Shown here in pieces: positions 19,533 to 29,741 of a stretch of DNA of 49,618 nt. The DNA is taken from assembly GCA_022446825.1 (NCBI GenBank), contig JAKVBY010000030.1, positions 2,885 to 52,502 on the forward strand, written 5' to 3'. Position numbers and translations under genes: made by a program. A model generated the notes under the pieces. That model was not told the DNA's origin. It saw nothing but the letters and a program-made list of their open reading frames with translations, and did not search any database. This DNA comes from Pirellulaceae bacterium (lineage in GTDB: Bacteria; Planctomycetota; Planctomycetia; Pirellulales; Pirellulaceae). The stretch's first letter is position 1. Each line of letters starts with the position of its first letter.

Positions 19533-20327
19533 CTATTTGATCTTCGCCAGCACACAGCGCAAGCCAACAGCATCGTCTCGAAGGTCGTGAGAAACAGCAA
19601 AGCGGTAGGAAGAAGTGAGTTTGTTTGCTTTGTCTTTCCAGCTTCCGCCACGAACGATACGCACGGATTCGTCAGAACCCTTGGTCCAAGCCGATCCATC
19701 CGTCGGCACGTCCTTGTACGAGTTATGTGCGACATCGAGAACCCATTCCCACAAATAACCATGAATATCATAAAGGCCCCAGGGATTTGGTTTCTTCGCC
19801 CCAACTGGTGGATCGTTCCCTGCAGCATTACCGGTATGCCAACCGTAATCATCCAGGCGCGCCGTGTCGTCGCCAAAAGAATAGACAGTCGTTGTACCAG
19901 CCCGTGCTACGTACTCCCACTCGGCTTCACTCGGTAAACGTATCACTTCGTCGGAACGAATCAATTCGCTGATGCGCATCAGCTCGGTCACTTTGCTACA
20001 GAATTGCTGTGCCTCCTCAAAGGTCAACATTTCGACGGAATTTCGCGGACCCTTCCAACGGGAAGGATTGGATCCCATTACTGCTTCCCAAAGATTCTGA
20101 GGCACTTCATATTTGGCAATGTGAAAATCGTAGCTAAAGGAAACTTCCACGGGAGGGCGCTCGTTCTCCTCGCCACCTTCAGCACGGCCCAGGGTGAACG
20201 CCGCCGGATACACACCCGTACCGGGAGTGATGTGAATGAACTCTTGATGAAACGTTTTCAACAAAGCAATTTCTCCTGCCGTCGGCTCAGCGGCGAGCGT
20301 GGTGAGTACCAAACAGAGCGCAGACAT
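19533..20327 (-). CDS. SUMF1-fold (formylglycine-generating-enzyme-like) secreted protein, catalytic cysteines absent
   Basis: The 264-residue protein has a short signal-like N-terminus and the standard FGE-sulfatase domain: KYEVPQNLWEAVMGSNPS, IRLPSEAEWEYVARAG, NPWGLYDIHGYLWEWVLD, and VRGGSWKDKANKLTSSYR. Genuine formylglycine-generating enzymes oxidise a sulfatase cysteine and need a pair of cysteines in the segment after RGGS; here that segment has none. It is therefore probably one of the many non-sulfatase members (binding, or other oxidative chemistry as in EgtB relatives). The start at 20327 has AAGGA about nine bases upstream. No sulfatase gene lies nearby. Confidence 0.85.
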   Translation of the reverse strand: MSALCLVLTTLAAEPTAGEIALLKTFHQEFIHITPGTGVYPAAFTLGRAEGGEENERPPVEVSFSYDFHIAKYEVPQNLWEAVMGSNPSRWKGPRNSVEMLTFEEAQQFCSKVTELMRISELIRSDEVIRLPSEAEWEYVARAGTTTVYSFGDDTARLDDYGWHTGNAAGNDPPVGAKKPNPWGLYDIHGYLWEWVLDVAHNSYKDVPTDGSAWTKGSDESVRIVRGGSWKDKANKLTSSYRFAVSHDLRDDAVGLRCVLAKIK

Positions 20328-20851
20328 GTCGAGGTTCCTTGATTATGAAGCGATAATCCCATGCGAACCCTTAGTGTAAATGGGAAAGGGACAAAGCCCA
20401 AGGTCTCATCTGCCAAGGAAATCTCCTCGAGACCGCCTAACGGACAGCCCCGCTGCTGTCAAAACTGACCAGCAGGACCAAAAACCTGGAACTTAAACTA
20501 GACCAAGGCAGGAAAAAATCTGTTATCCAAATGATTATGGAGTAGTCTCGGAATCGCCCTTCGCACGATGCGGGACCATTCAGGGAACCACCGGGAGGGC
20601 TTTTTGATATTCTCTTTATCACACCCTTTGTCACACAACAGGTCATTTCCAAAATGCTGATCTACACCGCGAAAAAGTGGGTAACCACAAAAAAACGGGC
20701 AGCGGCAAGCAGCCCCATGACCATCCTATTTTGCCTGGCCAGAAACCAAGGAAGCCGCGTCGATCATTCACGAAAGACCGTTTCGCCCAAACAGGTCCCA
20801 GGACCGGCAAGGGTTTGTACAGGGAGCCACATCCCACAGTTTTTTTGTTGG
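20328..20851. other. Intergenic region, 524 bases, no gene seen
   Basis: It lies between the SUMF1-fold gene and the remains of a SnoaL-like gene. Several short frames exist on both strands, but none has a convincing composition, start or pattern. It may be degraded sequence continuous with the neighbouring pseudogene. Confidence 0.4.
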
Positions 20852-21333
20852 TCACAATTCGGTGCTTTGGTCTTCGTAGGGATCATCATAATGGAAGATA
20901 TCCCAGACCATCTTCCATGAGCCATCGAGCTATTGTTTACTCAAAATAATCCGCTTATAAGTCTTGGTCTGGACCCCACTACCAGTTGTCTCGGTGGACT
21001 TGCCAGCACCTCGTAAGACGCCCAATCTCCCATGGCCAAAACCTCGGCGTCATCTCCTAATCGGAGGCCAGTAAATCGCAAAACAGTTCTCGGTAACCGG
21101 CAAGAATGTTTGGCTGCCCTAACAATGCTGGCATCTCTGGAATCATAGAGGGTACATTTTCCGCGTACAGGTCGGCACAGGCCTCTGCATCGCGTGCCAA
21201 AAACGTCTTGGCAAACTGACCCAGCAAGTTTTTGCTGCCCCTCATAGGCTGGTGCAGCGGTTACCCAAACAGGCACGGGTCCCGACGAGGCAACCGCGAT
21301 CCCAATCCCAATCCCGATGAAGACGAAACTCAA
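20852..21333 (-). pseudogene. Decayed SnoaL/DUF4440-like gene, frameshifts plus internal stop
   Basis: No intact frame exists, but pieces of one small protein appear in order on the minus strand in all three frames. From about 21333: a hydrophobic export-like segment (SFVFIGIGIGIAVASSG). Then, in a second frame from about 21245: GQFAKTFLARDAEACADLY and ENVPSMIPEMPALLGQPNIL, typical of the SnoaL/DUF4440 N-terminal half. Back in the first frame: GDDAEVLAMGDWASYEVLA. In the third frame from about 21001: TYKRIILSKQ, an in-frame TAG at 20930-20932, then LDGSWKMVWDIFHYDDP and a TGA at 20852-20854. That is three frame changes and one nonsense codon in 480 bases. Recent inactivation is likely because the residues remain recognisable. 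Sequencing error could explain one change but hardly all four. Confidence 0.8.
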
Positions 21334-21412
21334 ATCTCCTGCAATCTTGTTTCATGCTCTTTCTACCTTTGGTGCTCTCGACTAGAAGGTGTCGATCCAG
21401 ACCGCCCACAAT

Positions 21413-22921
21413 TCAGACAACGATATCAGTTATTACCTGACCATGAACGTCCGTCAAACGCCGTTGAATTCCATTATGGTAAAAGGAAAGCTGCTCATGA
21501 TTCAGGCCGAGCAAATGCAATAATGTGGCATAGAGGTCGTAGACCGTCGTGATGTTTTCGGTCGCCTTGTATCCAAAGTCATCCGTAGATCCATAATTAA
21601 AGGGTGCCTTGACACCTGCGCCCGCCATCCAGGCCGTGAAACCACTAGGGTTGTGATCGCGTCCGGTGGCACCCTTTTGAAAAGTCGGCATGCGACCAAA
21701 TTCTGTACACCACACAACCAGGGTTTCGCGAAGTAATCCCCGTTGCTTGAGATCTTTCAACAACGCACCAGCTGGCTGGCTCAAAATCGGGCCATGAACA
21801 TCGTATTGATCCTTAAGGATTTTGTGTCCATCCCAATTGCTCGTCCCTTCTCCACCCGTTTGATACGAGCCGTTGAAAAGCTGTACAAAACGCACTCCCT
21901 TTTCAATCAAACGCCGTGATAGAATGCAGTTCTTCGCAAATTCTGCTTTGATCGAATTTGCGGTATCATCCGCACCATACATTTTCAATGTCTGTTTTGA
22001 TTCACTCGACAAATCACTGACTTCGGGAACACTCAACTGCATTTTTGCAGCCAGTTCGTAACTCGCAATGCGGGCCGCCAGTTGGGTATCCCCGGGAAAC
22101 CGATCGAGGTGACGATCATTAAGTCGCTGGAGGATCTCCCGCGTGGCAACGTCTATAGGAGCTGCGATGGTTTTGGGCCGCGCCAAATTTCGGATGGGGT
22201 TGGTGGCATTAAAATCCACACCTTGATAGGCCGCCGGTAAAAAACCGGGACCCCAGCAATTCACACTGGCTTGCGGTTTGCCGCGCGGATCAGGAATCGC
22301 AACATAGGCTGGCAGATCCTGAGTTTCACTGCCGAGGGCGTAAGTCACCCATGCGCCGGCACTGGGAAAGCCATCCAGTGTAAAACCGGTACACATGAAG
22401 TTTTCACCGGGACCATGAGTGTTCGTCTTACTCGTGAGAGCATGAATCCAACAAATGTCATCCGCCATCTCACCGATATGCGACACCAAATCAGAAATCA
22501 TTTTTCCCGATTCACCATACGGCCGAAATTCGTAGGGACTTTTCGTCAACGCACCCTGAGCCCCTTGAAAAGTGATTAATGACTCTTCGCCAGGCATGGA
22601 TTGGCCATGTCGTTGGATCAATTCCGGCTTGTAGTCAAACGTATCTACATGACTACAGCCACCACTACAAAAAATCATCAACACATTCTTTGCTTGGGGA
22701 GCAAAATGGGTCGCGCGCGGTGCATGAGGGCTGGCGGCATCAATCTTCGGCGTGATGGGCTTTGGTGTACTGGATAAATTTTCCTCTGCTGCCAGCAAAC
22801 CGGCATCGGACAATAAGGATGACAACCCAACCGCACTCAAACCTGCCGATGTGTTGGCCAGGAAATGGCGACGGTTGAGAAGACTTCGGCCAGTATTTGA
22901 AAGTATGGATTTCTGCATCAT
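21413..22921 (-). CDS. DUF1501 exported protein paired with the PSCyt1/DUF1553 gene
   Basis: The ATG at 22921 lies four bases after the stop of the cytochrome gene upstream, so translation is probably coupled; the longer frame from 22942 begins with TTG and overlaps. The 502-residue product has a Tat-like leader ([20 protein letters not shown]) and DUF1501 hallmarks: [65 protein letters not shown] and [17 protein letters not shown]. The histidines, aspartates and threonines match metal-ligand positions of the alkaline-phosphatase-like superfamily, which is inference from fold. It is expected outside the cytoplasm, acting with its cytochrome partner on an unknown substrate. Confidence 0.9.
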   Translation of the reverse strand: MMQKSILSNTGRSLLNRRHFLANTSAGLSAVGLSSLLSDAGLLAAEENLSSTPKPITPKIDAASPHAPRATHFAPQAKNVLMIFCSGGCSHVDTFDYKPELIQRHGQSMPGEESLITFQGAQGALTKSPYEFRPYGESGKMISDLVSHIGEMADDICWIHALTSKTNTHGPGENFMCTGFTLDGFPSAGAWVTYALGSETQDLPAYVAIPDPRGKPQASVNCWGPGFLPAAYQGVDFNATNPIRNLARPKTIAAPIDVATREILQRLNDRHLDRFPGDTQLAARIASYELAAKMQLSVPEVSDLSSESKQTLKMYGADDTANSIKAEFAKNCILSRRLIEKGVRFVQLFNGSYQTGGEGTSNWDGHKILKDQYDVHGPILSQPAGALLKDLKQRGLLRETLVVWCTEFGRMPTFQKGATGRDHNPSGFTAWMAGAGVKAPFNYGSTDDFGYKATENITTVYDLYATLLHLLGLNHEQLSFYHNGIQRRLTDVHGQVITDIVV

Positions 22922-22925
22922 TCGA

Positions 22926-25900
22926 TTAGGGGATAAAGACAAACTCGTTGGTATTTATAATGGCACGGCACAAGGCAGGTAATCCAAATGTTTCGACAAA
23001 AGCAAGGCAATCAGCCAGCTCTGGATCAAGCGGCGATCGATTGAACACGTCTTGAAACAAACGACGTAATTGAGCCGGCACATTGTCGCCACATTCGCTT
23101 TGCAGGCGACTTGCCAAGCGATTGGACTGCTGTAAAACAAAACCGCTATTAAGTAAATTAAGTGCTTGCAAAGGAGTTGTCGAAACCGGCCGCAAAGGTA
23201 CCGTTTGATTCCCATCAGGACAATCAAACGCTCCGAAAACATCGTCCTGCTCTTGTCGGAATTTCATCACGTAAATCATCCGCCGCCATTCAGCAGGACC
23301 GAATTCGGTTTTTGGAAAAAAATGCCGTACCCCTTCCAATTGAATGTCAAACAAAGAATACCCCGGCCCTCCCATTTCGAGACGCAAGTTCCCACTCACG
23401 GCCAAGATCGAATCGCGAATGGCTTCGGCTTCCAAGCGTCGTGGAGGAAATCTCCACAACCAGCGGCAATCGGCATCCTGTGCTAAAGCCTCCACTCGTG
23501 GGTCACTGGATTGTTGAAACGTTTGGGAATTCAGAATCTGTCGTTGCAAACGCTTGATCGACCAACCTCCTGTCACAAAATCAATCGCCAACCGATCAAG
23601 CAATTCGCGATGGGACGGCAAACCACCGTTCGCACCGAAATCACTTGGCGTCGCAACAATACCAGTGCCAAAGATGTAATGCCAAACACGATTCACCAGC
23701 ACACGCGAGGTCAACGGATTTTCGCTGGATGCTATCCAGGCAGCGAGTTTCTGGCGCCGCGATGGTTCCGGTTCATCCAGTGCCAATCCTAAACTGCCTA
23801 ACACCGTCAGGGCATCGGGGGCCACCACTTCGCGCTTAGCTAGTGGATCACCACGGAACAGACGGTGTGTTGGACCTGGCTGTTGAAACATACCGGCGTA
23901 AATCATTCTTGGTTTACTGAGCGCGGAGTGCCTCGATTTGACAGCACGCAACTCACGCGCCCAAATACGACCTTGTGCAGCAACTTCCTGCGGGAAACCT
24001 GCGAAATGGTAGCTCGGCCCACGCGGAGCGCTCGGAGTGTAGGGCAACCGGTCGTCGGAAGAAGCCACCATGGTCCAATCACCGACGGCTGGAGCGACCT
24101 CGATCTGATATTTAGTGGCCACTCGATCAGCATATTGTGATTCTCGATCGCGTGACCATTCAATGCGATCAATGAGCGTTGGTTCAGCAAGTTCGATCTG
24201 CACCCAACCTCGACCATTTTCGTTGGAAATCCAGCTATGTGAATTGCCGACTTGGCCATCATTAAGATGTTCCAGCTTATGAAAAGCATTCCCAGAAAAA
24301 TTACCTGAGGATGTGGCAATCGCACCGCGACTCGCCAGCGCCACATTCATACCAGCGGAAAAAATCTCGAGTTCATCGATACAGGGTTCGCCACTGCTGG
24401 AGGCCAGAATTTCAAAACGTACTCGCTGCGCGAGGACAGGCTCGAGTTGCTCGTAATTGTGTTGGGCATTCACTGAGCTGCGGAAAGAAGGTAACACGGT
24501 TTCCTTCGCGTCACCGGTGTTTGCAACATTACTATTAGCAATCTCGCTAACAGACTCTCCACTAACGGATTCAAGCAACACAACATCGCTGGTTGTCGCC
24601 ACGCCATTATGACCAGCATAAAGCACGATCTTACTGCGCGGTTTTAGGCCGTGGACTCCGGCAAAATAAAAACCACTCCACAAAGCCTGGTTGAATTGAC
24701 CGTCGTCTCCGTTGGAAAACTTGAGCTGATTGACTGTCGCCAGCTTCCGTTGATCGCTTGAAGTGTTCAGATCACCGTCGAGATCCAATACATAAACAGC
24801 ATCCGTCACATGCGTCGGGTGTCCGGTGCCCCACGATAGCCAAATACGAAAACGGCCACGTGCACGTAGTTGATAGGCGGCAACCGCCTGGCCTTTGGCG
24901 TCACTCCACCAAGTATACTTCCCGTCACTTGCATTGTGCGTGTGAATATCGCTGCCTGGATCACTCAATTGACCACGGCCTTTGCCTGGTGGATTGCGCC
25001 CCTCCCCGGCGGCAGGGACTAATTCGACCAGGCCGCGACCTCCATGCTCGGCAGGTGGATTATCCTCAATGAAGATATATTTCTGTACGGTGTGAGCCAC
25101 AAACTTTTCTAGTTTGTTGGTTAACTCCACAATCCGCGCGCTGAGTTCCGCAACTTCCTTAGTTTGGCTGGGAAGAATGGCTAGTGCGCGCTCTGCGTGT
25201 GTCACGCCAGCAAATACCGCCTGCAGCGCGTAGTAATCTTTTTGCAGAATCGGATCAAATTTATGGTTGTGACATCTGGCACATCCAAGCGTCAGGGCGA
25301 GGAACGTCGTACCCGTCGTATTGACGATGTCCGCCAGTTCGTTTTGTCGCTGCATCAAAGTGAGATTGATATCAGGACTCTTGACGAGATCGTACGGGCC
25401 ACCAACGAGAAACCCCGTAGCCGCATCATAGCCCAACTGGTCACCGGCAATTTGTTGCTGAATAAACTGATCATATGGCTTGTCGGCATTCAACGCCTCG
25501 ATGACATAGTCGCGAAACGGCCAGGCATTAGGACGTTCTTGGTTTGTTTCAAAACCGTGGGACTCTGCAAAACGCACGACATCCAGCCAATGACGCGCCC
25601 AACGTTCCCCATAACGGGGACTCGCAAGCGCGCGGTCCACTAAACGCTCGTAGGCATCGATGCGAGGATCGTTGACAAAATCGGTTACTTCTGCGGAAGA
25701 CGGAGGCAGTCCAAGCATTACCAAAGACAATCGCCGTATGAGATTCACACGATCGCTTGAAGGAGATGGTAGTAGACCAGCCCTTTGCTGTTGCTGGTAA
25801 ACAAATCGATCGATGGGGTTTACTGACCAATTGCCTCCTGAAGTTGGCAACAGAGACGCTGTTAATGGCTGAAATGACCAGTGATCGGTGGTCACTGTTG

Positions 25901-26336
25901 GCTCATCCGCGGCGTGCTCCGCAGGCCACAAAAATCCTTGATCGATCCAAGCCCGCAAAATTCCAATCTCGTTAGGCGTTAATCGCTCACCTGTGGGGGG
26001 CATGATCAAATCGTCGTGCAAGCCGGCCACAACCTGAATCAGAAAACTAACGGCACTTTTCCCCACCAGCACGGACGGCTCTCCAAAATCCCCTCCGCGT
26101 AAAAGAGACGCTTTACGATCTACCCGCAAGCCACTTTCCTGCTTCTCTGGGCCATGGCACTTCAGACAACGTGCAAAAAGAATCGGCTGGACGTCTTTTT
26201 GAAAGTCAACGGCGCGCTCGGTCGCAACAGGTAAGGTGCCTTCCCCAGCCGTTACGACTGCAGACATCATCACAACAATCAACACTCCCCTGACAACGAT
26301 CATGATTCGGGTAACCATTCGGCAGTACATTGTCAT
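22926..26336 (-). CDS. PSCyt1-DUF1549-discoidin-DUF1553 fused cytochrome protein
   Basis: From the ATG at 26336 the product has 1136 residues with an N-terminal export segment (about 10-30). Domains in order: planctomycete cytochrome c domain with C57-x2-C60-H61 ([10 protein letters not shown]) and the distal [12 protein letters not shown]1549 with [15 protein letters not shown] and [20 protein letters not shown]; a second heme motif C352-x2-C355-H356 ([11 protein letters not shown]); an inserted beta-rich part with an F5/8-type C (discoidin) pattern ([20 protein letters not shown]); and DUF1553 ([37 protein letters not shown]). This arrangement is typical of planctomycetes. The discoidin insert implies binding to a sugar or polymer. 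The next gene, DUF1501, is coupled. Two hemes suggest electron transfer during substrate processing, which is inference. Confidence 0.92.
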   Translation of the reverse strand: MTMYCRMVTRIMIVVRGVLIVVMMSAVVTAGEGTLPVATERAVDFQKDVQPILFARCLKCHGPEKQESGLRVDRKASLLRGGDFGEPSVLVGKSAVSFLIQVVAGLHDDLIMPPTGERLTPNEIGILRAWIDQGFLWPAEHAADEPTVTTDHWSFQPLTASLLPTSGGNWSVNPIDRFVYQQQQRAGLLPSPSSDRVNLIRRLSLVMLGLPPSSAEVTDFVNDPRIDAYERLVDRALASPRYGERWARHWLDVVRFAESHGFETNQERPNAWPFRDYVIEALNADKPYDQFIQQQIAGDQLGYDAATGFLVGGPYDLVKSPDINLTLMQRQNELADIVNTTGTTFLALTLGCARCHNHKFDPILQKDYYALQAVFAGVTHAERALAILPSQTKEVAELSARIVELTNKLEKFVAHTVQKYIFIEDNPPAEHGGRGLVELVPAAGEGRNPPGKGRGQLSDPGSDIHTHNASDGKYTWWSDAKGQAVAAYQLRARGRFRIWLSWGTGHPTHVTDAVYVLDLDGDLNTSSDQRKLATVNQLKFSNGDDGQFNQALWSGFYFAGVHGLKPRSKIVLYAGHNGVATTSDVVLLESVSGESVSEIANSNVANTGDAKETVLPSFRSSVNAQHNYEQLEPVLAQRVRFEILASSSGEPCIDELEIFSAGMNVALASRGAIATSSGNFSGNAFHKLEHLNDGQVGNSHSWISNENGRGWVQIELAEPTLIDRIEWSRDRESQYADRVATKYQIEVAPAVGDWTMVASSDDRLPYTPSAPRGPSYHFAGFPQEVAAQGRIWARELRAVKSRHSALSKPRMIYAGMFQQPGPTHRLFRGDPLAKREVVAPDALTVLGSLGLALDEPEPSRRQKLAAWIASSENPLTSRVLVNRVWHYIFGTGIVATPSDFGANGGLPSHRELLDRLAIDFVTGGWSIKRLQRQILNSQTFQQSSDPRVEALAQDADCRWLWRFPPRRLEAEAIRDSILAVSGNLRLEMGGPGYSLFDIQLEGVRHFFPKTEFGPAEWRRMIYVMKFRQEQDDVFGAFDCPDGNQTVPLRPVSTTPLQALNLLNSGFVLQQSNRLASRLQSECGDNVPAQLRRLFQDVFNRSPLDPELADCLAFVETFGLPALCRAIINTNEFVFIP

Positions 26337-26466
26337 CGGAATCGTAGTTTCCACAGAAGAAAACGGACACACCTCGGCTCGTCGGCAGCCAAGGGATTAA
26401 CTAGAGGTGTCCAGCACTTGCTCATTTTAACCAAGCAAACATTTTTCCCCAAGTGATGGAATGGTC

Positions 26467-26496
26467 AAAAAAAACACTTCCTGAGGGAAACTCAGG
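26467..26496 (-). terminator. Hairpin plus T-run in the leader of the PSCyt1 gene (weak)
   Basis: Read on the minus strand, CCTGAG, a five-base loop, CTCAGG, five bases, then eight T. It lies about 130 bases before the PSCyt1 start, so it would stop transcripts entering that gene, as an attenuator or to isolate it from the divergent cyclase gene. The five-base gap between stem and T-run is not ideal. Confidence 0.3.
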
Positions 26497-26600
26497 TGAT
26501 TCCAGCACAGGCACGAACTTGTTTCCTGACTGTCGTAAACTGGTAACAGCATCTGCCCCCCTCTACAATTCTTCTGGAAATCACCCACACGAAACTCGCT

Positions 26601-28352
26601 ATGTCGTATCTCATCGCTCAAGGACCCGAAGCGGGACACCGCTGGCGCCGCAAACTGCCAAAGAATTCCGCCCTCATCCTGGGGCGAATGTCGAGTACTT
26701 GGGGGACTCCCTGGGACGATCGAATTTCACGACAGCATGTGGAAGTATATTGGGATGGTTCTCAGCTTGTTGCCTCGAAAATCGCTAACGCCCGCAATTC
26801 GATATTCTTCCAAGGCAAGGAAACATCGGAAGCCCGGCTCTGGCCCGGAGAGCATTTTGTCATTGGCAGTACCACTTTTACACTCGACGATCGCAATATC
26901 GAAGCCACGATCGACGCACCGCAACCCATCGAACAACAGACTTTCAGCGCAGATTACTTACGCCAAGCAGAGTTTTATAACGCAGAGCAACGCATTGATG
27001 CTTTGAGTCGCCTCCCGCACATCATGGCAACTGCCAAAAACGATTCAGAACTGTATGTGCAAATCGTCAGCTTGCTGATGTCCAGTATCCCTCAGGCGTC
27101 CGCCGTAGCCTTAGTCGCCTTACGGAAGCAAAGTTCCGACCAGTCGATCGAAATTCTCCATTGGGATCAGCGGGTAGCAACTCAACCCTTTTCTCCTAGT
27201 GAGCGACTGATTCGCCAAGTTCTCGAGTCGCGCGAAAGTATTGTCCATCTCTGGGAAGATCGCCACGCACCCGCTCCTTTCACAGCCGTAGATGGACTTG
27301 ATTGGGCGTTTTGCACTCCCCTGGCAGGGGAAGCTTGTCACGGTTGGGCTATCTACGTGGCGGGCGCACACCATGTCGATCGGACACCCCAGTCAGATAC
27401 ACTTGATGCGCGTATGTTTCTCGATGAAGTTAAGTTTGTGGAAATAGTGGCCACATCCTTAGGAGGGATGCGAGAAGTGCGCGTGGCGGAACGGATGAAT
27501 CAGTTTTTTTCACCGTTGGTAGCCGAAGCCATTGCAGGCCAAAACCTTGATCAGGTTTTGGCTCCGCGCGAAGCCGACGTTTCTGTTTTATTTTGTGATC
27601 TTCGGGGGTTTTCGCGTCGCAGCGAACAGAACGCAGACAATCTCTTTGGTTTGCTTCAGCGCGTTAGTGATGCGTTGGGCGTTATGACCCGCGAGATCTT
27701 GGAATTCGGGGGCGTTGTGGGTGACTTTCACGGTGATGCGGCAATGGGCTTCTGGGGATGGCCCTTGGAACAACAAGACGCCGCCGAGCGCGCTTGCCGT
27801 ACGGCATTGGCAATCCGCGCACACTTTGAAGTCGCTGCCCGGAATGAAAATGATCCCTTGGCCGACTTTCGCATTGGTATTGGCATCGCCTCGGGCCGGG
27901 CGGTTGCAGGCAAGATCGGCACTGTCGATCAAGTTAAGGTCACCGTGTTTGGTCCGGTCGTGAATTTGGCGTCACGTCTGCAGGACATGACGAAACGTTT
28001 GCACACACCAATTCTAATCGATGATTCGACAGCACAACAAATCCGAAATTCCAACCATGCTGACGCAGGCCGCGTGCGCCGCGTCGCAGTGGTACGTCCC
28101 TATGGTCTCCAAGCATCTCACGAAATCAGTGAACTGGTTCCCCCCTTGTGTGATTTCCCACAACTTTCGGATCAGCATATCGCTGCCTATGAGAAAGCCC
28201 TCGATAGCATGCGTACCGGCGATTGGGAGAAATCAATGGAGTTACTCAACGACGTGCCAACGAACGACCGTGTAAAAGATTTTTTGTCAGTCTTTCTGAC
28301 TCAGCACAACCGCAAACCACCGGAACACTGGGACGGTGTGATTCCTTTTTGA
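26601..28352 (+). CDS. FHA-GAF-class III adenylate/guanylate cyclase
   Basis: The 583-residue cytoplasmic protein joins an N-terminal FHA domain (about 1-95: ILGRMSS, ISRQHVEVYWDG), a GAF-like sensor (about 125-300) and a class III cyclase domain (about 325-520). The cyclase has D333 in VLFCDLRGFS and D379 in GDFHGDAAM as metal ligands, and N455/R459 in VVNLASRLQ for the transition state, so it should be active in making cAMP or cGMP. A K in DQVKVTVFG may select the base. FHA domains bind phosphothreonine, so control by a Ser/Thr kinase is plausible. A C-terminal ~60-residue helical tail follows. No kinase gene is adjacent. The gene diverges from the PSCyt1 gene and converges with the deacetylase-like gene. 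Confidence 0.92.
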   Translation: MSYLIAQGPEAGHRWRRKLPKNSALILGRMSSTWGTPWDDRISRQHVEVYWDGSQLVASKIANARNSIFFQGKETSEARLWPGEHFVIGSTTFTLDDRNIEATIDAPQPIEQQTFSADYLRQAEFYNAEQRIDALSRLPHIMATAKNDSELYVQIVSLLMSSIPQASAVALVALRKQSSDQSIEILHWDQRVATQPFSPSERLIRQVLESRESIVHLWEDRHAPAPFTAVDGLDWAFCTPLAGEACHGWAIYVAGAHHVDRTPQSDTLDARMFLDEVKFVEIVATSLGGMREVRVAERMNQFFSPLVAEAIAGQNLDQVLAPREADVSVLFCDLRGFSRRSEQNADNLFGLLQRVSDALGVMTREILEFGGVVGDFHGDAAMGFWGWPLEQQDAAERACRTALAIRAHFEVAARNENDPLADFRIGIGIASGRAVAGKIGTVDQVKVTVFGPVVNLASRLQDMTKRLHTPILIDDSTAQQIRNSNHADAGRVRRVAVVRPYGLQASHEISELVPPLCDFPQLSDQHIAAYEKALDSMRTGDWEKSMELLNDVPTNDRVKDFLSVFLTQHNRKPPEHWDGVIPF

Positions 28353-28400
28353 CGGATTCGCTTACAACTGCTTAGTCTGCGACCTAACAAGATGGCATTT

Positions 28401-29336
28401 TTATTCTGCGGTAGACAACTCTTTTAAATGAGCACCGACACATGCGGGCAGTACTTGAACGTTATAGCCACCCTCAAGCACACTCACGATTTTGCCTTGC
28501 GCAAACGCACCTGCAATCCGCATCACAATGCGCGTGAGCTCAGAAAAATCTTCGGTTTCTAGTCCTAAAGACCCGATTGGATCTTCGCGATGACTGTCAA
28601 ATCCAGCACTAATAATCACCATTTGAGGTTTGATGCGGTTGGCAAACTTTTCTAACTCATACTCGAAAAGGGCCCGGTAGTCACGTCGCGAGATCCCAAA
28701 TTCGATCGGCAGATTTTTTGTCGTTCCCAGCCCCCTGCCAGACCCCGTTTCATGCCTATCTCCGGTGCCCGGATAAAAGGGCCAACGATGGATCGAGAAA
28801 AAAGCGACATTTTCATCTTCCCAAAAAATATCTTGTGTTCCGTTACCATGATGGACGTCCCAATCGACAATCAAAATGCGATCTAAGTCGAAAGCAACGG
28901 TGGCATGTCGAGCAGCGATCGCAGCGTTATTGAAAAGGCAGAACCCCATCGGAGCCTGAGATAGGGCATGATGTCCTGGGGGGCGAACTAAACAAAGCGC
29001 GTTGAGGGCGGTCCCGGTGAGGACTTGTTTAACGGCATCGCAGACGGCCCCCGCACCATGTCTTGCCACTTGGTATGACTCTGCACTGAGAATTGTGTCC
29101 GATTCGATCTGCCCCCCTCCCTGCTCGGCAAAGATTCTGACACGCTCGATGTATTCTTTCTCATGTACGCGAACTATTTGCTCCAACTTGGCAACTTCCC
29201 ACACCGGCTGGTGGCAATTCGTCAAAAGCGAAGAATTATCCAAATAATCCGCGATTGCGGAAACCCGCTCCGGGCACTCCGGGTGTGAACCGGTCAGATG
29301 GTGTTGAAAATAACGATCGCGATAAACGTGGGTCAT
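28401..29336 (-). CDS. Histone-deacetylase-like (class II / acetoin-utilisation family) amidohydrolase
   Basis: The 311-residue enzyme has the full zinc deacetylase set: RPPGHHA with H122/H123, VDWDVHHGNGTQ with D160 and H162 as zinc ligands, SAGFDSHREDPIG with the third ligand D247, and LEGGYN with Y291 positioned to polarise the carbonyl. The N-terminus HHLTGSHPECPERVSAI is typical of the class II bacterial group. Substrates in bacteria are acetylated polyamines or lysines; which applies is unknown. The length is normal and the ATG at 29336 is the natural start. It converges with the cyclase gene, the two stops being separated by 48 bases. Confidence 0.94.
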   Translation of the reverse strand: MTHVYRDRYFQHHLTGSHPECPERVSAIADYLDNSSLLTNCHQPVWEVAKLEQIVRVHEKEYIERVRIFAEQGGGQIESDTILSAESYQVARHGAGAVCDAVKQVLTGTALNALCLVRPPGHHALSQAPMGFCLFNNAAIAARHATVAFDLDRILIVDWDVHHGNGTQDIFWEDENVAFFSIHRWPFYPGTGDRHETGSGRGLGTTKNLPIEFGISRRDYRALFEYELEKFANRIKPQMVIISAGFDSHREDPIGSLGLETEDFSELTRIVMRIAGAFAQGKIVSVLEGGYNVQVLPACVGAHLKELSTAE

Positions 29337-29741
29337 GTTATTCTGTGATTGGTGGCCAGAATTGCACTTGTCGAGAAATCATCGCCAAAACACGTAGAAA
29401 TAGCTAGGAACCATGGAGACTGAATATTAATCGTAAATCGACTGTGATTAAGGATTTAAGTTGACATTGGCGCGCGCGCGCGACTACTGTGGTTGGTAGA
29501 GGTGATCGTTATCGATATCATCTTGATCATATAATAGCAGCGGTAGTAGTTCGTCCAGGGAAAATTGGTCTGTTACTTATCTTTCAGCGCGGAAATTTCC
29601 AGGGTAACCAGGCGTGCGCCATAGAGAACCAGGACTGGCGTTAGGAACGCCTGTGATACTTATCGTGTTGGCTGGTGATTGATCGCCTTGCAAAAGTAAT
29701 TTCACACAACAATTTCGTTGTCAGCAACGGAGTTCAATGAA
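29337..29741. other. Intergenic region between divergent genes; holds a CG tract and a possible promoter
   Basis: The 405 bases separate the divergent deacetylase-like and helical-repeat genes. The only structures seen are an alternating CG run at 29470-29482 and a TTGACA box directly before it, described separately. Confidence 0.5.
29461..29490 (+). promoter_or_regulatory. Possible sigma-70-type promoter with a (CG) spacer
   Basis: A perfect TTGACA (29461-29466) is followed after 18 bases by TACTGT (29485-29490; four of six matches). The spacer is largely alternating CG. It would serve the plus-strand gene starting at 29742, leaving a leader of about 245 bases. Confidence 0.3.
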
